NCBI RefSeq assembly: GCF_026241755.1
Contig: NZ_JAPJDA010000032.1
Location: 1 to 39,357, forward strand
Source of the DNA: Salinimicrobium profundisediminis
Lineage (GTDB): Bacteria; Bacteroidota; Bacteroidia; Flavobacteriales; Flavobacteriaceae
Length of the DNA: 39,357 bases
Direction of reading: 5' to 3'
Position 1 is the stretch's first letter, and the number at the start of each line of letters is the position of its first letter. The translations under genes were made by a program, and so were the position numbers. A model generated the notes under the pieces. That model was given only the letters and a program-made list of their open reading frames with translations, was not told the origin of the DNA and searched no databases. This document shows, piece by piece, positions 29,902 through 38,247 of the stretch.

Positions 29902-29915
29902 CGAAATCGATTTCG
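29902..29915. promoter_or_regulatory. LacI-type operator between lacI and susC
   Basis: CGAAATCGATTTCG is a perfect 14-bp palindrome with a central CG, the form expected for LacI-family operators. It is 89 bases upstream of lacI and 112 bases upstream of susC, so it could control both directions. Confidence 0.7.
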
Positions 29916-29975
29916 AGGGGTTTAGTGTTTTATTTAATACCTGTAGATCCTTTTAGAATAGCTACTTTTATTCCC

Positions 29976-29993
29976 GGAAAGTAGAAATATAAG
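29976..29993. repeat. 18-bp direct repeat, copy 2 (susC promoter region)
   Basis: It is identical to 28722-28739, GGAAAGTAGAAATATAAG. It ends 33 bases before the susC start codon. Confidence 0.55.
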
Positions 29994-30026
29994 GTTAAAA
30001 TAAGTAAAACCTAACAAAGCAAATTT

Positions 30027-32951
30027 ATGAGAACATTTATTAAAAGCACATTGCTCATGTTATTGATGCCAATGAGCTTTTTTGCTCAATCCACTGTTAG
30101 CGGTATAATTACCGAAAGGGATACCGGGATGCCCATTCCGGGTGCTAACATAGTAATTAGAGGTACCACGACCGGTACCACTACAAATTTTGACGGGGAA
30201 TACACACTTGACGGGGTGAATCTTGATGACGTGATAGTGATATCATATATTGGATTTACTCCCCAGCAAATTCCTTTTACCGGGCAGGAAACAATAAACG
30301 TACAACTTGCCCCCGATACAGCTATACTTGAAGAAGTAGTTCTAATTGGATACGGTTCCACGCGAAGGCAGGATGCTACCGGTGCCGTTCAACAAATTTC
30401 CACTGAAGACTTTAACCAGGGAGCCATTGTCTCTCCTGAACAGTTGATTCAGGGTAAATCGGCCGGGGTTCAAATTACCTCTGGTAGTGGTGCGCCCGGT
30501 GGGGGCACCGAGATAAGAATTCGTGGTGGTTCATCTTTATCAGCCAACAACTCACCACTTATAGTGGTTGACGGTGTACCTTTAGATCAAAGAGGTGTAC
30601 AGGGTGTAAGAAACCAGTTGAACGCTATTAACCCTAATGAGATCCAGGATTTCGTAGTACTTAAAGATGCTTCGGCAACTGCCATCTACGGTTCACGGGC
30701 CTCTAACGGTGTAATTCTTATCACTACTAAAAAAGGTAAAAAGAACTCAGACCTCAAGTTTGAGTATGACCTTAAAGCTTCTGTTGGAGAGGTAGTAGAA
30801 ACAGTTGATGTTCTAAACGCTGAGCAGTTTAGAAACCTCATTGAAACTACTCCAGGTACCGATGTTGGTCTTTTAGGTGATGCCAGTACAGATTGGCAGG
30901 ATGAGATCTACCAGACTTCGGTAGGTGCAATTCACAACCTTACAGTTTCACAGGGTCTTGAGAATTTTTACTACAGAGTGAACTTTAACCACACTTCTCA
31001 AACCGGGGTCTTAAGAACAGATGCTTATGAGAGAAATGCGTTGAACACTGCATTCAATTACGATCTTTTAGACAACGATCTTAAACTTACCCTTACTGCC
31101 AAGGGAAGTATTGACCGTAACGACTTTGCTGATGAAGGGGCTATTGGTGCTGCAGTAAACTTTGACCCTACCAAGCCTGTTTATGATGAAAACAGCCGTT
31201 ATGGAGGATTCTATGAGTGGACGAACAACAAAGGAGTTGCTTTACAACAGGCTACCCGAAATCCTGTAGCACTTTTACTGCAACGGGAAGATGAAGGGAA
31301 AACCAAACGTTTGATCACAAACTTCAACATAGATTATAGAATCCCATTAATTGACGATCTTAAGTTCAATTTAAATGCAGGAGTTGATTATTCTGAAAAT
31401 GATGGTTTTAACATACGCCCTACAACTTCTGCAGTTGTACTTCAGGATATCGCCGATGAAGAGATTTACTGGGGAATGAACAGAAACCAGTTACTGGATT
31501 TCTATTTCAACTATAAGCCTTATGTTGAATCTTTAAGCACTGCTTTTGATTTTACAGTAGGACATTCTTACCAGGAGTTCTTTATCTCCAGCCAGCAGAG
31601 ATATACCGATGCTGCCGTAGAAGGAAACTGGGTGCTAAATCCAATCACAATTGACAGGAATGCCCTTGAATCTTACTTTGCAAGAGCAAGTTTTGACATT
31701 GACGACAAGTACCTGATTTCTGGTAGTTACCGTATGGATGGCTCTTCAAGGTTTAGTGAAGATAATAGATGGAGCTCCTTCCCTGCTGTCTCTCTAGGTT
31801 GGAAAGTTAACAATGAAGATTTCCTTAATGATTCAGGCGTACTTTCAGAATTAAAATTAAGAGCAGGATATGGGGTAACAGGTAACCAGGAGATTGGCCC
31901 TAACTATGGCTATATGGGTATCTATACACCGAGTGAAAGAGGTGCCAGCTACCAGTTTGGTGATCGTTTTTATCAAACCCTTAGACCAGAAGAATATGAC
32001 AAAGATCTTCAATGGGAAGAATTACAAACCTATAACGTAGGTATTGACTTCGGACTTTTTAATGATCGTTTATCAGGTAGTGTAGATGCCTACCACAGAA
32101 CTACCGAGAACCTGTTGGCAGAAGTACCAGTTCCTGCCGGTGCTAACCTTTCTGACAGATTGATCACTAACGTAGGAGAAACTGTGAGTAAAGGTCTTGA
32201 AATTGGTCTGAACGGAGATTTGATAAGGTCAGACAAGATGAACTGGTCTGTTAACTACAACATCACCTTCCAGGATCTTGAAATTACTAAACTATCATTG
32301 GGAGAAGATCCAAACTTCTTTATACCACAAGGAGAAATAAGCGGTGGTGTTGGTAACATGATCCAGATCTGGAAAAAAGGCATTGACCCAACTACTTTCT
32401 TTGTATACAGACAGGTTTATGATCCAAATGGAGAACCTATTGAAGGAGCTTATGTTGATGTGAACGGAGACAACACCATTACTGAAATTGACCGTCAACC
32501 ATACAAAAAAGGATCCCCAGACTTCTACATGGGCTTAAGCAGTAACTTCAACTATAAGGATTTCGATTTCAGTTTTACCTGGAGAGGAAGCTTTGGAGGT
32601 TACATGTACAACAACATGCAGTCTGCTACCGGATTTAGAGGAGCGGGAACTGTTACTCCACAGCCTTACTATTCAAACTTTAACTCAAACGTTCTGGAGT
32701 CAGACTTCAATGAAAGTCAGTTCTTCTCAGATTACTATGTTCAAAGTGCAGATTTTGTGAAGCTTGACAATGTATCTATTGGATACTTAATTGCAGGTGA
32801 AAAAGTAGACTTTCGTGCTTCTTTAACCGCAACAAATGTATTGACCATTACAGATTATGACGGTCTAGACCCTGAGATCTCTGGCGGAATAGATAACAAC
32901 TTCTATCCAAGACCAAGAACATACACTTTAGGGCTTAATCTTACTTTTTAG
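30027..32951 (+). CDS. susC: SusC-like TonB-dependent outer-membrane receptor
   Basis: This encodes 974 residues. The signal peptide covers residues 1-20 (ends SFFAQ). A carboxypeptidase-regulatory-like domain (about 23-98) is followed by the TonB-box region LEEVVLIGYG (101-110), the plug domain (about 113-235, with GGGTEIRIRGGSS and LIVVDGVPLD), and a 22-strand barrel ending in the aromatic C-terminus LNLTF. This is the pore half of the SusCD glycan importer, driven by TonB. It is followed by susD after 13 bases. It begins a plus-strand operon divergent from lacI, with a LacI-type palindrome in the promoter region. Confidence 0.96.
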   Translation: MRTFIKSTLLMLLMPMSFFAQSTVSGIITERDTGMPIPGANIVIRGTTTGTTTNFDGEYTLDGVNLDDVIVISYIGFTPQQIPFTGQETINVQLAPDTAILEEVVLIGYGSTRRQDATGAVQQISTEDFNQGAIVSPEQLIQGKSAGVQITSGSGAPGGGTEIRIRGGSSLSANNSPLIVVDGVPLDQRGVQGVRNQLNAINPNEIQDFVVLKDASATAIYGSRASNGVILITTKKGKKNSDLKFEYDLKASVGEVVETVDVLNAEQFRNLIETTPGTDVGLLGDASTDWQDEIYQTSVGAIHNLTVSQGLENFYYRVNFNHTSQTGVLRTDAYERNALNTAFNYDLLDNDLKLTLTAKGSIDRNDFADEGAIGAAVNFDPTKPVYDENSRYGGFYEWTNNKGVALQQATRNPVALLLQREDEGKTKRLITNFNIDYRIPLIDDLKFNLNAGVDYSENDGFNIRPTTSAVVLQDIADEEIYWGMNRNQLLDFYFNYKPYVESLSTAFDFTVGHSYQEFFISSQQRYTDAAVEGNWVLNPITIDRNALESYFARASFDIDDKYLISGSYRMDGSSRFSEDNRWSSFPAVSLGWKVNNEDFLNDSGVLSELKLRAGYGVTGNQEIGPNYGYMGIYTPSERGASYQFGDRFYQTLRPEEYDKDLQWEELQTYNVGIDFGLFNDRLSGSVDAYHRTTENLLAEVPVPAGANLSDRLITNVGETVSKGLEIGLNGDLIRSDKMNWSVNYNITFQDLEITKLSLGEDPNFFIPQGEISGGVGNMIQIWKKGIDPTTFFVYRQVYDPNGEPIEGAYVDVNGDNTITEIDRQPYKKGSPDFYMGLSSNFNYKDFDFSFTWRGSFGGYMYNNMQSATGFRGAGTVTPQPYYSNFNSNVLESDFNESQFFSDYYVQSADFVKLDNVSIGYLIAGEKVDFRASLTATNVLTITDYDGLDPEISGGIDNNFYPRPRTYTLGLNLTF

Positions 32952-32964
32952 AGAATTAAAAACT

Positions 32965-34563
32965 ATGAATATGAACAATAAAATAAAATCATTCTTTCTC
33001 CTCTTCCTCAGCGTTACTATTCTGGGGTCTTGTGAGAGCGAATTAGATCTTCAGCCTGAAGACAACAGGGAAGTACCGGGTCAATTGCTAAATGATTCGG
33101 CTGCTTATAAACAGTTCTTGGCTAAACTTTATGCCGGTCTTGCTGTAAGTGGGCAGGAAGGCCCTGCAGGAAATCCCGACCTTTTAGGGCTAGACGAAGG
33201 ATTTTCACAATACCTCCGTCTCTACTGGATGCTCCAGGAATTACCTACAGATGAAGCCCTAATAGGCTGGAATGACGGTACTATTGCCGACTTACATGGA
33301 CAAAACTGGACTTCAGGTAACGAATTTATTCGTACCATGTACTCCAGGATTATGTATCAAATTGCACAGGCTAATGAATACATCCGCCAGTCAAGTGATG
33401 CAAATTTAAGCGCCAATGGAATTGATGAATCTCAATTCACCGAAGTTCAACAATTTAGAGCAGAGGCAAGATTCCTTAGAGCTTTGAGTTATTACCATGC
33501 CATGGATCTTTATGGAAATCCTCCTTTTATCAATGAAGACAGTCCTGTAGGGGCTTTCCTTCCGGAGCAAATCCAGAGAGCAGATCTTTTCAACTACATT
33601 GAGAGTGAACTACTCGACATTGAAGGTAAAGTAGTAGCCGCAGGCCAAAATGAATATGGTCGTGCAGACCAGGCTGCTGTCTGGACCCTTCTTGCCAAAC
33701 TTTACCTTAATGCAGAAGTTTATACTGGTACCCCAAGATACAGTGAAGTACTCACCTATACCCAAAAAGTTATAGATGCAGGGTACACACTTGTAGACGA
33801 TTATGAAAAGCTTTTCCTTGCCGATAATGATGTTAACGGTGCGCAAAACGAGATCATCTTCCCTATCAGGTTTGATGGTCTTAACACTAACTCTTACGGC
33901 GGACTAACCTTTGTTATCCACGCATCTATTGGTGGTGATATGGATCCTGAAGAATTTGGAGTAAACTCCGGATGGGCAGGTCTAAGAACTACTCCCGAAT
34001 TTGTGAGCCTGTTTCCTGATGGAGCCGATTCTGCCGATGGAAGAGAAATGTTCTACACCGAAGGTCAAAATCTTGAAGTGAATACCATAAGCAACTTCGC
34101 AGATGGTTATGCCGTAGGTAAATTTAAGAACGTAGATGTTAATGGAAATCAGGGTAGCGATGCTACCGGAGAGCATGTAGATACCGATTTCCCTTTGTTT
34201 AGACTGGGAGACGTTTACCTCATGTATGCCGAAGCTGCTTTTAGAAGCAACACAAACATGGTCCAGGCGGTAGATTACATCAACGAATTAAGAGAAAGAG
34301 CTTATGGAGAAGGTAACGGTCTTATTACTGCAAGTGCAATCAACAACAACTTCCTTATCAACGAACGTGGAAGGGAATTATATTGGGAAGCACATAGAAG
34401 AACAGACCTTATCCGTTTCAACCGTTTTACCGAGAATGCAGTTTGGGCATGGAAAGGCGATGTTCCGCAAGGGACAACAACTGCCGCCTACAGGAACCTG
34501 TTCCCTATTCCGGCTTCCGATCTGGGAGTAAACACCAACTTAACACAAAATCCAGGATACTAA
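32965..34563 (+). CDS. susD: SusD/RagB-family glycan-binding lipoprotein
   Basis: This encodes 532 residues. The lipoprotein signal ends ILGSC with Cys23, so it is anchored on the outer leaflet. The body is helical, with TPR-like segments including FRAEARFLRALSYYHAMDLYGNPPF (shown in part) typical of SusD, and a C-terminal half with NELRERAYG and RGRELYWEAHRRTDLIRF-type segments. It binds starch or maltooligosaccharides and acts as the lid over SusC. Its position directly behind susC and before a SusE-like gene supports the alpha-glucan role. Substrate specificity is inferred from the neighbours. Confidence 0.95.
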   Translation: MNMNNKIKSFFLLFLSVTILGSCESELDLQPEDNREVPGQLLNDSAAYKQFLAKLYAGLAVSGQEGPAGNPDLLGLDEGFSQYLRLYWMLQELPTDEALIGWNDGTIADLHGQNWTSGNEFIRTMYSRIMYQIAQANEYIRQSSDANLSANGIDESQFTEVQQFRAEARFLRALSYYHAMDLYGNPPFINEDSPVGAFLPEQIQRADLFNYIESELLDIEGKVVAAGQNEYGRADQAAVWTLLAKLYLNAEVYTGTPRYSEVLTYTQKVIDAGYTLVDDYEKLFLADNDVNGAQNEIIFPIRFDGLNTNSYGGLTFVIHASIGGDMDPEEFGVNSGWAGLRTTPEFVSLFPDGADSADGREMFYTEGQNLEVNTISNFADGYAVGKFKNVDVNGNQGSDATGEHVDTDFPLFRLGDVYLMYAEAAFRSNTNMVQAVDYINELRERAYGEGNGLITASAINNNFLINERGRELYWEAHRRTDLIRFNRFTENAVWAWKGDVPQGTTTAAYRNLFPIPASDLGVNTNLTQNPGY

Positions 34564-34576
34564 CCTTATTTATAAA

Positions 34577-35704
34577 ATGAGAACAATGAAAAAATTATCA
34601 ATAGTACTATTAGCTTTTGTCGCTCTTGTAGGATTTAACGCCTGTACGAGTGATGATGATGTGGTATTCATCGCAAATCCCGATGCTGAGGGAATCCACT
34701 TTACAAATACTTTTGCTTCCACTTACGATCTTACAGAAATGGAGCCAGGAGATGTTGTAGATAGATTTGTGTGGAATGAAGTAGATTTTGAAGTTTCTAC
34801 CAATATTAACTATGAGGTACAGGGAGCACTTACCGAAGGTTTTGAAAACCCTGAAACCTTAGGTAGTACTTCTATTAATAATCTGGACATCACAGCACAG
34901 CAACTTATTAAACTTGTTGCAGAAACTGAACTGGATGAAAATGATATGACCACAGTCTACGTAAGAGTAGTGGCTTCTCCTGGAACTGCAGGTGAAATGG
35001 CTCACATTTCTGAAGTTGAGTCTTTCACTATTGTTGTACCTACAGAACCTGAGTACATTAACCTATATATGGTTGGTGACGCTACTGCTGCAGGATGGAA
35101 CCCAGACAATAACAATACTCCTCTATTCCGTGATGCAGAGAATGCTAATATTTACTACTACACTGGTAAATTGAAAGCCGGAGGACTAAAATTTGTAGAA
35201 ACAACGGGGTGGGCACCACAGTATGGCTCATCTGAAGAAGGAGTTTTAACATACCGCGAAACAGAAGCTGATCCAGATCCTGCCGGAATTACAATTCCTG
35301 CAGAAGGATATTACACAGTTGTGGTTAATACAAAAGATCTTACTTACACTTTAGAGCCAGCTCCAGATGCTGCCGATAAAAAGACTTATGAAATGATAGG
35401 TTTGGTGGGAGCAGGAACTACAGTTGGATGGCCTGGTGATGACAATCCAACTCCAGACATTATGCTTACCAAGTCAGCCTTTAATCCTCACATTTGGTTC
35501 ACAGAAGATGTGGTACTCTCTGAAGCTGGAATAAAATTCAGAGCTAACCAGGATTGGAGTGTTAGCTGGGGTGGCGGAGTAAACTTCCCAAGTGGTTTGG
35601 CTACAGGTGATGATATCATTGTCTCTAAAGCCGGAACCTACAATGTGTGGTTTAATGATGTTACCGGACGCTACATTTTTATTGAGCAGGAAGCAGCCGA
35701 ATAG
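34577..35704 (+). CDS. susE: SusE-like starch-binding surface lipoprotein
   Basis: This encodes 375 residues. The lipobox FNAC gives Cys23 in the full frame (an internal Met4 start would give a shorter signal). An N-terminal immunoglobulin-like SusE domain (about 30-150) is followed by two tandem beta-sandwich modules, each with a GxxTxxGWxxD pattern (VGDATAAGWNPDNN near residue 167 and VGAGTTVGWPGDDN near 277). These look like the SusE/SusF carbohydrate-binding modules, with tryptophans suited to stacking on glucose rings. It helps hold starch at the cell surface and has no catalytic residues. A strong terminator follows 13 bases after the stop. Confidence 0.88.
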   Translation: MRTMKKLSIVLLAFVALVGFNACTSDDDVVFIANPDAEGIHFTNTFASTYDLTEMEPGDVVDRFVWNEVDFEVSTNINYEVQGALTEGFENPETLGSTSINNLDITAQQLIKLVAETELDENDMTTVYVRVVASPGTAGEMAHISEVESFTIVVPTEPEYINLYMVGDATAAGWNPDNNNTPLFRDAENANIYYYTGKLKAGGLKFVETTGWAPQYGSSEEGVLTYRETEADPDPAGITIPAEGYYTVVVNTKDLTYTLEPAPDAADKKTYEMIGLVGAGTTVGWPGDDNPTPDIMLTKSAFNPHIWFTEDVVLSEAGIKFRANQDWSVSWGGGVNFPSGLATGDDIIVSKAGTYNVWFNDVTGRYIFIEQEAAE

Positions 35705-35717
35705 GAAATAGAAACCC

Positions 35718-35749
35718 AAAAAAAGGCTGCCTGGCGCAGCCTTTTTTTT
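35718..35749 (+). terminator. strong intrinsic terminator between susE and the amylase gene
   Basis: GGCTGC pairs with GCAGCC, flanked by A7 and T8. It ends only 12 bases before the amylase start codon, so the amylase can be made only by readthrough or from RNA starting inside this short stretch. Confidence 0.9.
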
Positions 35750-35761
35750 AATTCCACAAAT

Positions 35762-37189
35762 ATGAAAAACAAATTTTTGCATCCTTTTCTCTTTTCACTC
35801 CTCATGTTGGGCGCATGTTCCTCAGACGATGATTCGGGAGAGCCAGATCCGGGAAAAGAACCGGTAAACCCGCCTCCTGTTGAGGCGCAGCCAATAAACC
35901 TGGCAGATTATGACAACGGTACCGGAGTTATGATGCAGGCCTTTTATTGGGATGTAGAGCCAAGACATGAATGGTGGAATCTTTTAACTGAAAAAGTTGA
36001 CGATTGGGCCAATGCAGGGATAGACCGTATTTGGCTTCCGCCTGCTTCAAAAGGTCAGTCTGGTGGCTATTCTATGGGTTATGACCCTTCAGATTATTAT
36101 GATCTGGGAGAATACTTTCAGCATGAAACCACAGAAACCCGTTTTGGTTCCAGAGAAGAACTTGACAATCTAATTGCCGCGGCTCACAGCAACGGAATTG
36201 AAGTGATTGCCGATATCGTTCTTAACCATAACTCGGGAGGGGGTAAAGAATGGAACCCTTACGTTCAGGATTCTACTTACACGCTTTTTGATGAAGCCCA
36301 CGGCAATGCCTCAGGTATGTTTAACCGCACCTGGGAAGATTTTCATCCCAACAACACCAGCGAGTATGACAGCGGGTATTTTCTTGGTCAGGATCTTGAT
36401 CACGATGTACAACATGTACAGGATTGGCTGTGGCTGAATGACAATTCGGTAGCCAAATACTACAAGAACAACGTTGGTTTTGACGGTTGGCGCTTTGATT
36501 TTGTCAAAGGCTTTTCCCCATGGGTGGTGAAAGACTGGATGGAATCTGTAGGCGGATTTGGAGTTGCCGAACTGTGGGATGGAAATCCTGCTGTACTTGA
36601 AAAATATATTGAAGAAACAGGTATATCGGTCTTCGATTTTTCCACCTTTTACAAACTCGAAGAAGCTCTTGATCGTTATGACGATCTCACTTACCTGACG
36701 CGCGATATGGTGTGGCAAAATTATCCCGATAAAGCGGTAACATTTACTGCGAATCACGATACCGAAAAAGATACACATGAAGATAACAGGATTGCGGCTG
36801 AAAATAAGATGATGGCCTATGCTTTTATACTTACGCACCCCGGTTATCCTACCATCTTCTACTCAGATTATGAGAATGAACAATTTCAGGAAAAGCTGAA
36901 CCAGTTGATCCTTATCAACAATACTATTGCAACCGGAGAAGTAGAAGTACTTTTTGCAGATAACGATGAATACATCATGCATCGTAAAGGAACCGATGGC
37001 AACCCCGGGCTTCTTCTTTATCTCTCTACGAATGGCCGAAAATCCCACACGGTAGAGACTACCTGGAGTTCTAAAAGAGTAATGGATTATACGGGCAATA
37101 CCGAATATACCGCACTAACCACCGAAAGTGGCGTTGTAACTATTCAGGCGCCCGAAGAAGGTTACGCAGTTTACTCGATCATGAAATAA
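35762..37189 (+). CDS. GH13 alpha-amylase lipoprotein (SusG-like role)
   Basis: This encodes 475 residues. The lipoprotein signal ends MLGAC with Cys19, followed by an Asp/Pro-rich linker (20-45) that would extend it from the outer membrane. The GH13 barrel carries DIVLNHN (151-157), nucleophile Asp246 in DGWRFDFVKGF, acid Glu270 in GVAELWD and Asp333 in ANHDTE. The closing beta domain is short. The style is that of calcium alpha-amylases of bacterial liquefying or plant type rather than Bacteroides SusG, and no inserted starch-binding module is seen. As the last gene of the susCDE operon it should make the first cuts in starch at the cell surface. It is preceded by a strong terminator. Confidence 0.9.
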   Translation: MKNKFLHPFLFSLLMLGACSSDDDSGEPDPGKEPVNPPPVEAQPINLADYDNGTGVMMQAFYWDVEPRHEWWNLLTEKVDDWANAGIDRIWLPPASKGQSGGYSMGYDPSDYYDLGEYFQHETTETRFGSREELDNLIAAAHSNGIEVIADIVLNHNSGGGKEWNPYVQDSTYTLFDEAHGNASGMFNRTWEDFHPNNTSEYDSGYFLGQDLDHDVQHVQDWLWLNDNSVAKYYKNNVGFDGWRFDFVKGFSPWVVKDWMESVGGFGVAELWDGNPAVLEKYIEETGISVFDFSTFYKLEEALDRYDDLTYLTRDMVWQNYPDKAVTFTANHDTEKDTHEDNRIAAENKMMAYAFILTHPGYPTIFYSDYENEQFQEKLNQLILINNTIATGEVEVLFADNDEYIMHRKGTDGNPGLLLYLSTNGRKSHTVETTWSSKRVMDYTGNTEYTALTTESGVVTIQAPEEGYAVYSIMK

Positions 37190-37210
37190 TTTCTTCGGAA
37201 AGAAAATTAG

Positions 37211-37240
37211 AAAGGCCGGTCAAATTTGACCGGCCTTTTT
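37211..37240 (+). terminator. terminator of the sus operon
   Basis: A 28-bp perfect palindrome, with AAAGGCCGGTC pairing with GACCGGCCTTT, is followed by more T. It lies 21 bases after the amylase stop. It would work in both directions. Confidence 0.9.
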
Positions 37241-37257
37241 TATATAAAGTGATTTCT

Positions 37258-37510
37258 ACTTCTGGAGGAGCGACATATAATCCAACTTCCCCACCCCGAC
37301 CTGCGGCCACCCCTCCGCTGGAGGGGATATATTTCGAGGATGATTTGTGGTAGAGACAATTGATATCTTTCCCTAATTAACGTTCTGGCGAAACTTTATT
37401 GGATCCCGATTTTAAAACTTGGTCGCTGGAATCTCCCGCTTCTGTTTCTGGAAATTATATTTTAGCTCCAGGGAATGGTATAGTAATAGCTCTAAACATA
37501 ATAAAAGAAT
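37258..37510. repeat. long repeat unit 1
   Basis: The opening hairpin is degenerate and the inner hairpin is at 37310-37326. It contains an open frame remnant at 37381-37512. Confidence 0.75.
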
Positions 37511-37760
37511 GAGCTCCGGAGGACCGACATATCTTTAACCCCACCCCGACCTGCGGCCACCCCTCCGCTGGAGGGGATATATTTCGAGGATGATTTGTGG
37601 TAGAGACTATTGATATCTTTCCCTAATTAACGTTCTGGCGAAACTTTATTTAGTCCCGATTCTAATACCTGGTCGCTGGAATCTCCCGCTTCTGTTTCTG
37701 GAAATTATAGTTTAGCTCCAGGGAACGGTATAGTAATAGCTCTAAACATAATAAAAGAAT
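37511..37760. repeat. long repeat unit 2
   Basis: Begins GAGCTCCGGAGG. The inner hairpin is at 37560-37576 and the frame remnant at 37631-37762. Confidence 0.8.
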
Positions 37761-37811
37761 GAGCTCCGGAGGAGCGGCATATTTATAGGAGAGAAATGTC
37801 AAGATGCCTAT

Positions 37812-38062
37812 GAGCTCCAGAGAAGCGGCATATCTTTAACCCCACCCCGACCTGCGGCCACCCCTCCAAAGGAGGGGATATATTTCGAGGATGATTTATG
37901 GTAGAAATTATTGATATATTTCCTTAATCAATTTGCTGGCGAAACTTTATTTAGTCCCGATTCTAATGCCTGGTCGCTGGAATCTCCCGCTTCTGTTTCT
38001 GGAAATTATAGTTTAGCTCCAGAGGAACGGTATAGTAATAGCTCAAAACGTGATAAAAGAAT
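37812..38062. repeat. long repeat unit 3
   Basis: The inner hairpin (37861-37877) has AAA in its loop instead of GCT. The frame remnant has a one-base insertion near 38020 that shifts its end. Confidence 0.8.
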
Positions 38063-38113
38063 GAGCTCCGCAGGAGCGGCATATTTATAGGAGAGAAATG
38101 TAAAGATGCCTAT

Positions 38114-38181
38114 GAGCTCCAGAGGAGCGACATATCATAAAACCCACCCCGACCTGCGGCCACCCCTCCAAAGGAGGGGAT
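38114..38181. repeat. partial repeat unit 4
   Basis: Only the opening part through the CCCCTCC-AAA-GGAGGGG hairpin (38163-38179) is present. The sequence then diverges, with short degenerate GACTAC repeats up to the stop of the next gene. Confidence 0.75.
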
Positions 38182-38247
38182 TAAAAATTGGAATTTGATG
38201 CTTGTATTTTGGTGCTTCCTTCTGACTACGAACTATTGACTACTAAT

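Larger units (their letters stand above)
37258..38181. repeat. array of hairpin-rich 250-bp direct repeats
   Basis: Three long units and one partial unit make up almost all of this non-coding kilobase. Each unit opens with a GCTCC-GGA-GGAGC type hairpin and an ACATAT tail, then has a CACCCCGACCTGCGGCC segment, a CCCCTCC-N3-GGAGGGG hairpin, and about 180 bases of AT-rich sequence. Hairpin starts are at 37310, 37560, 37861 and 38163, giving periods of 250, 301 and 302. The two longer periods come from an extra 51-base segment (37761-37811 and 38063-38113). It has the look of REP/BIME-type repeats. No transposase gene is present in the window. Confidence 0.85.

Noticed and set aside
36311-36838. 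175-codon open frame antisense to the amylase gene
   Set aside because: Shadow frame over the GH13 catalytic region.
37258-38181. Possible CRISPR array
   Set aside because: Units are about 250 bases, imperfect, with hairpins and no regular short spacers; no cas genes are present.
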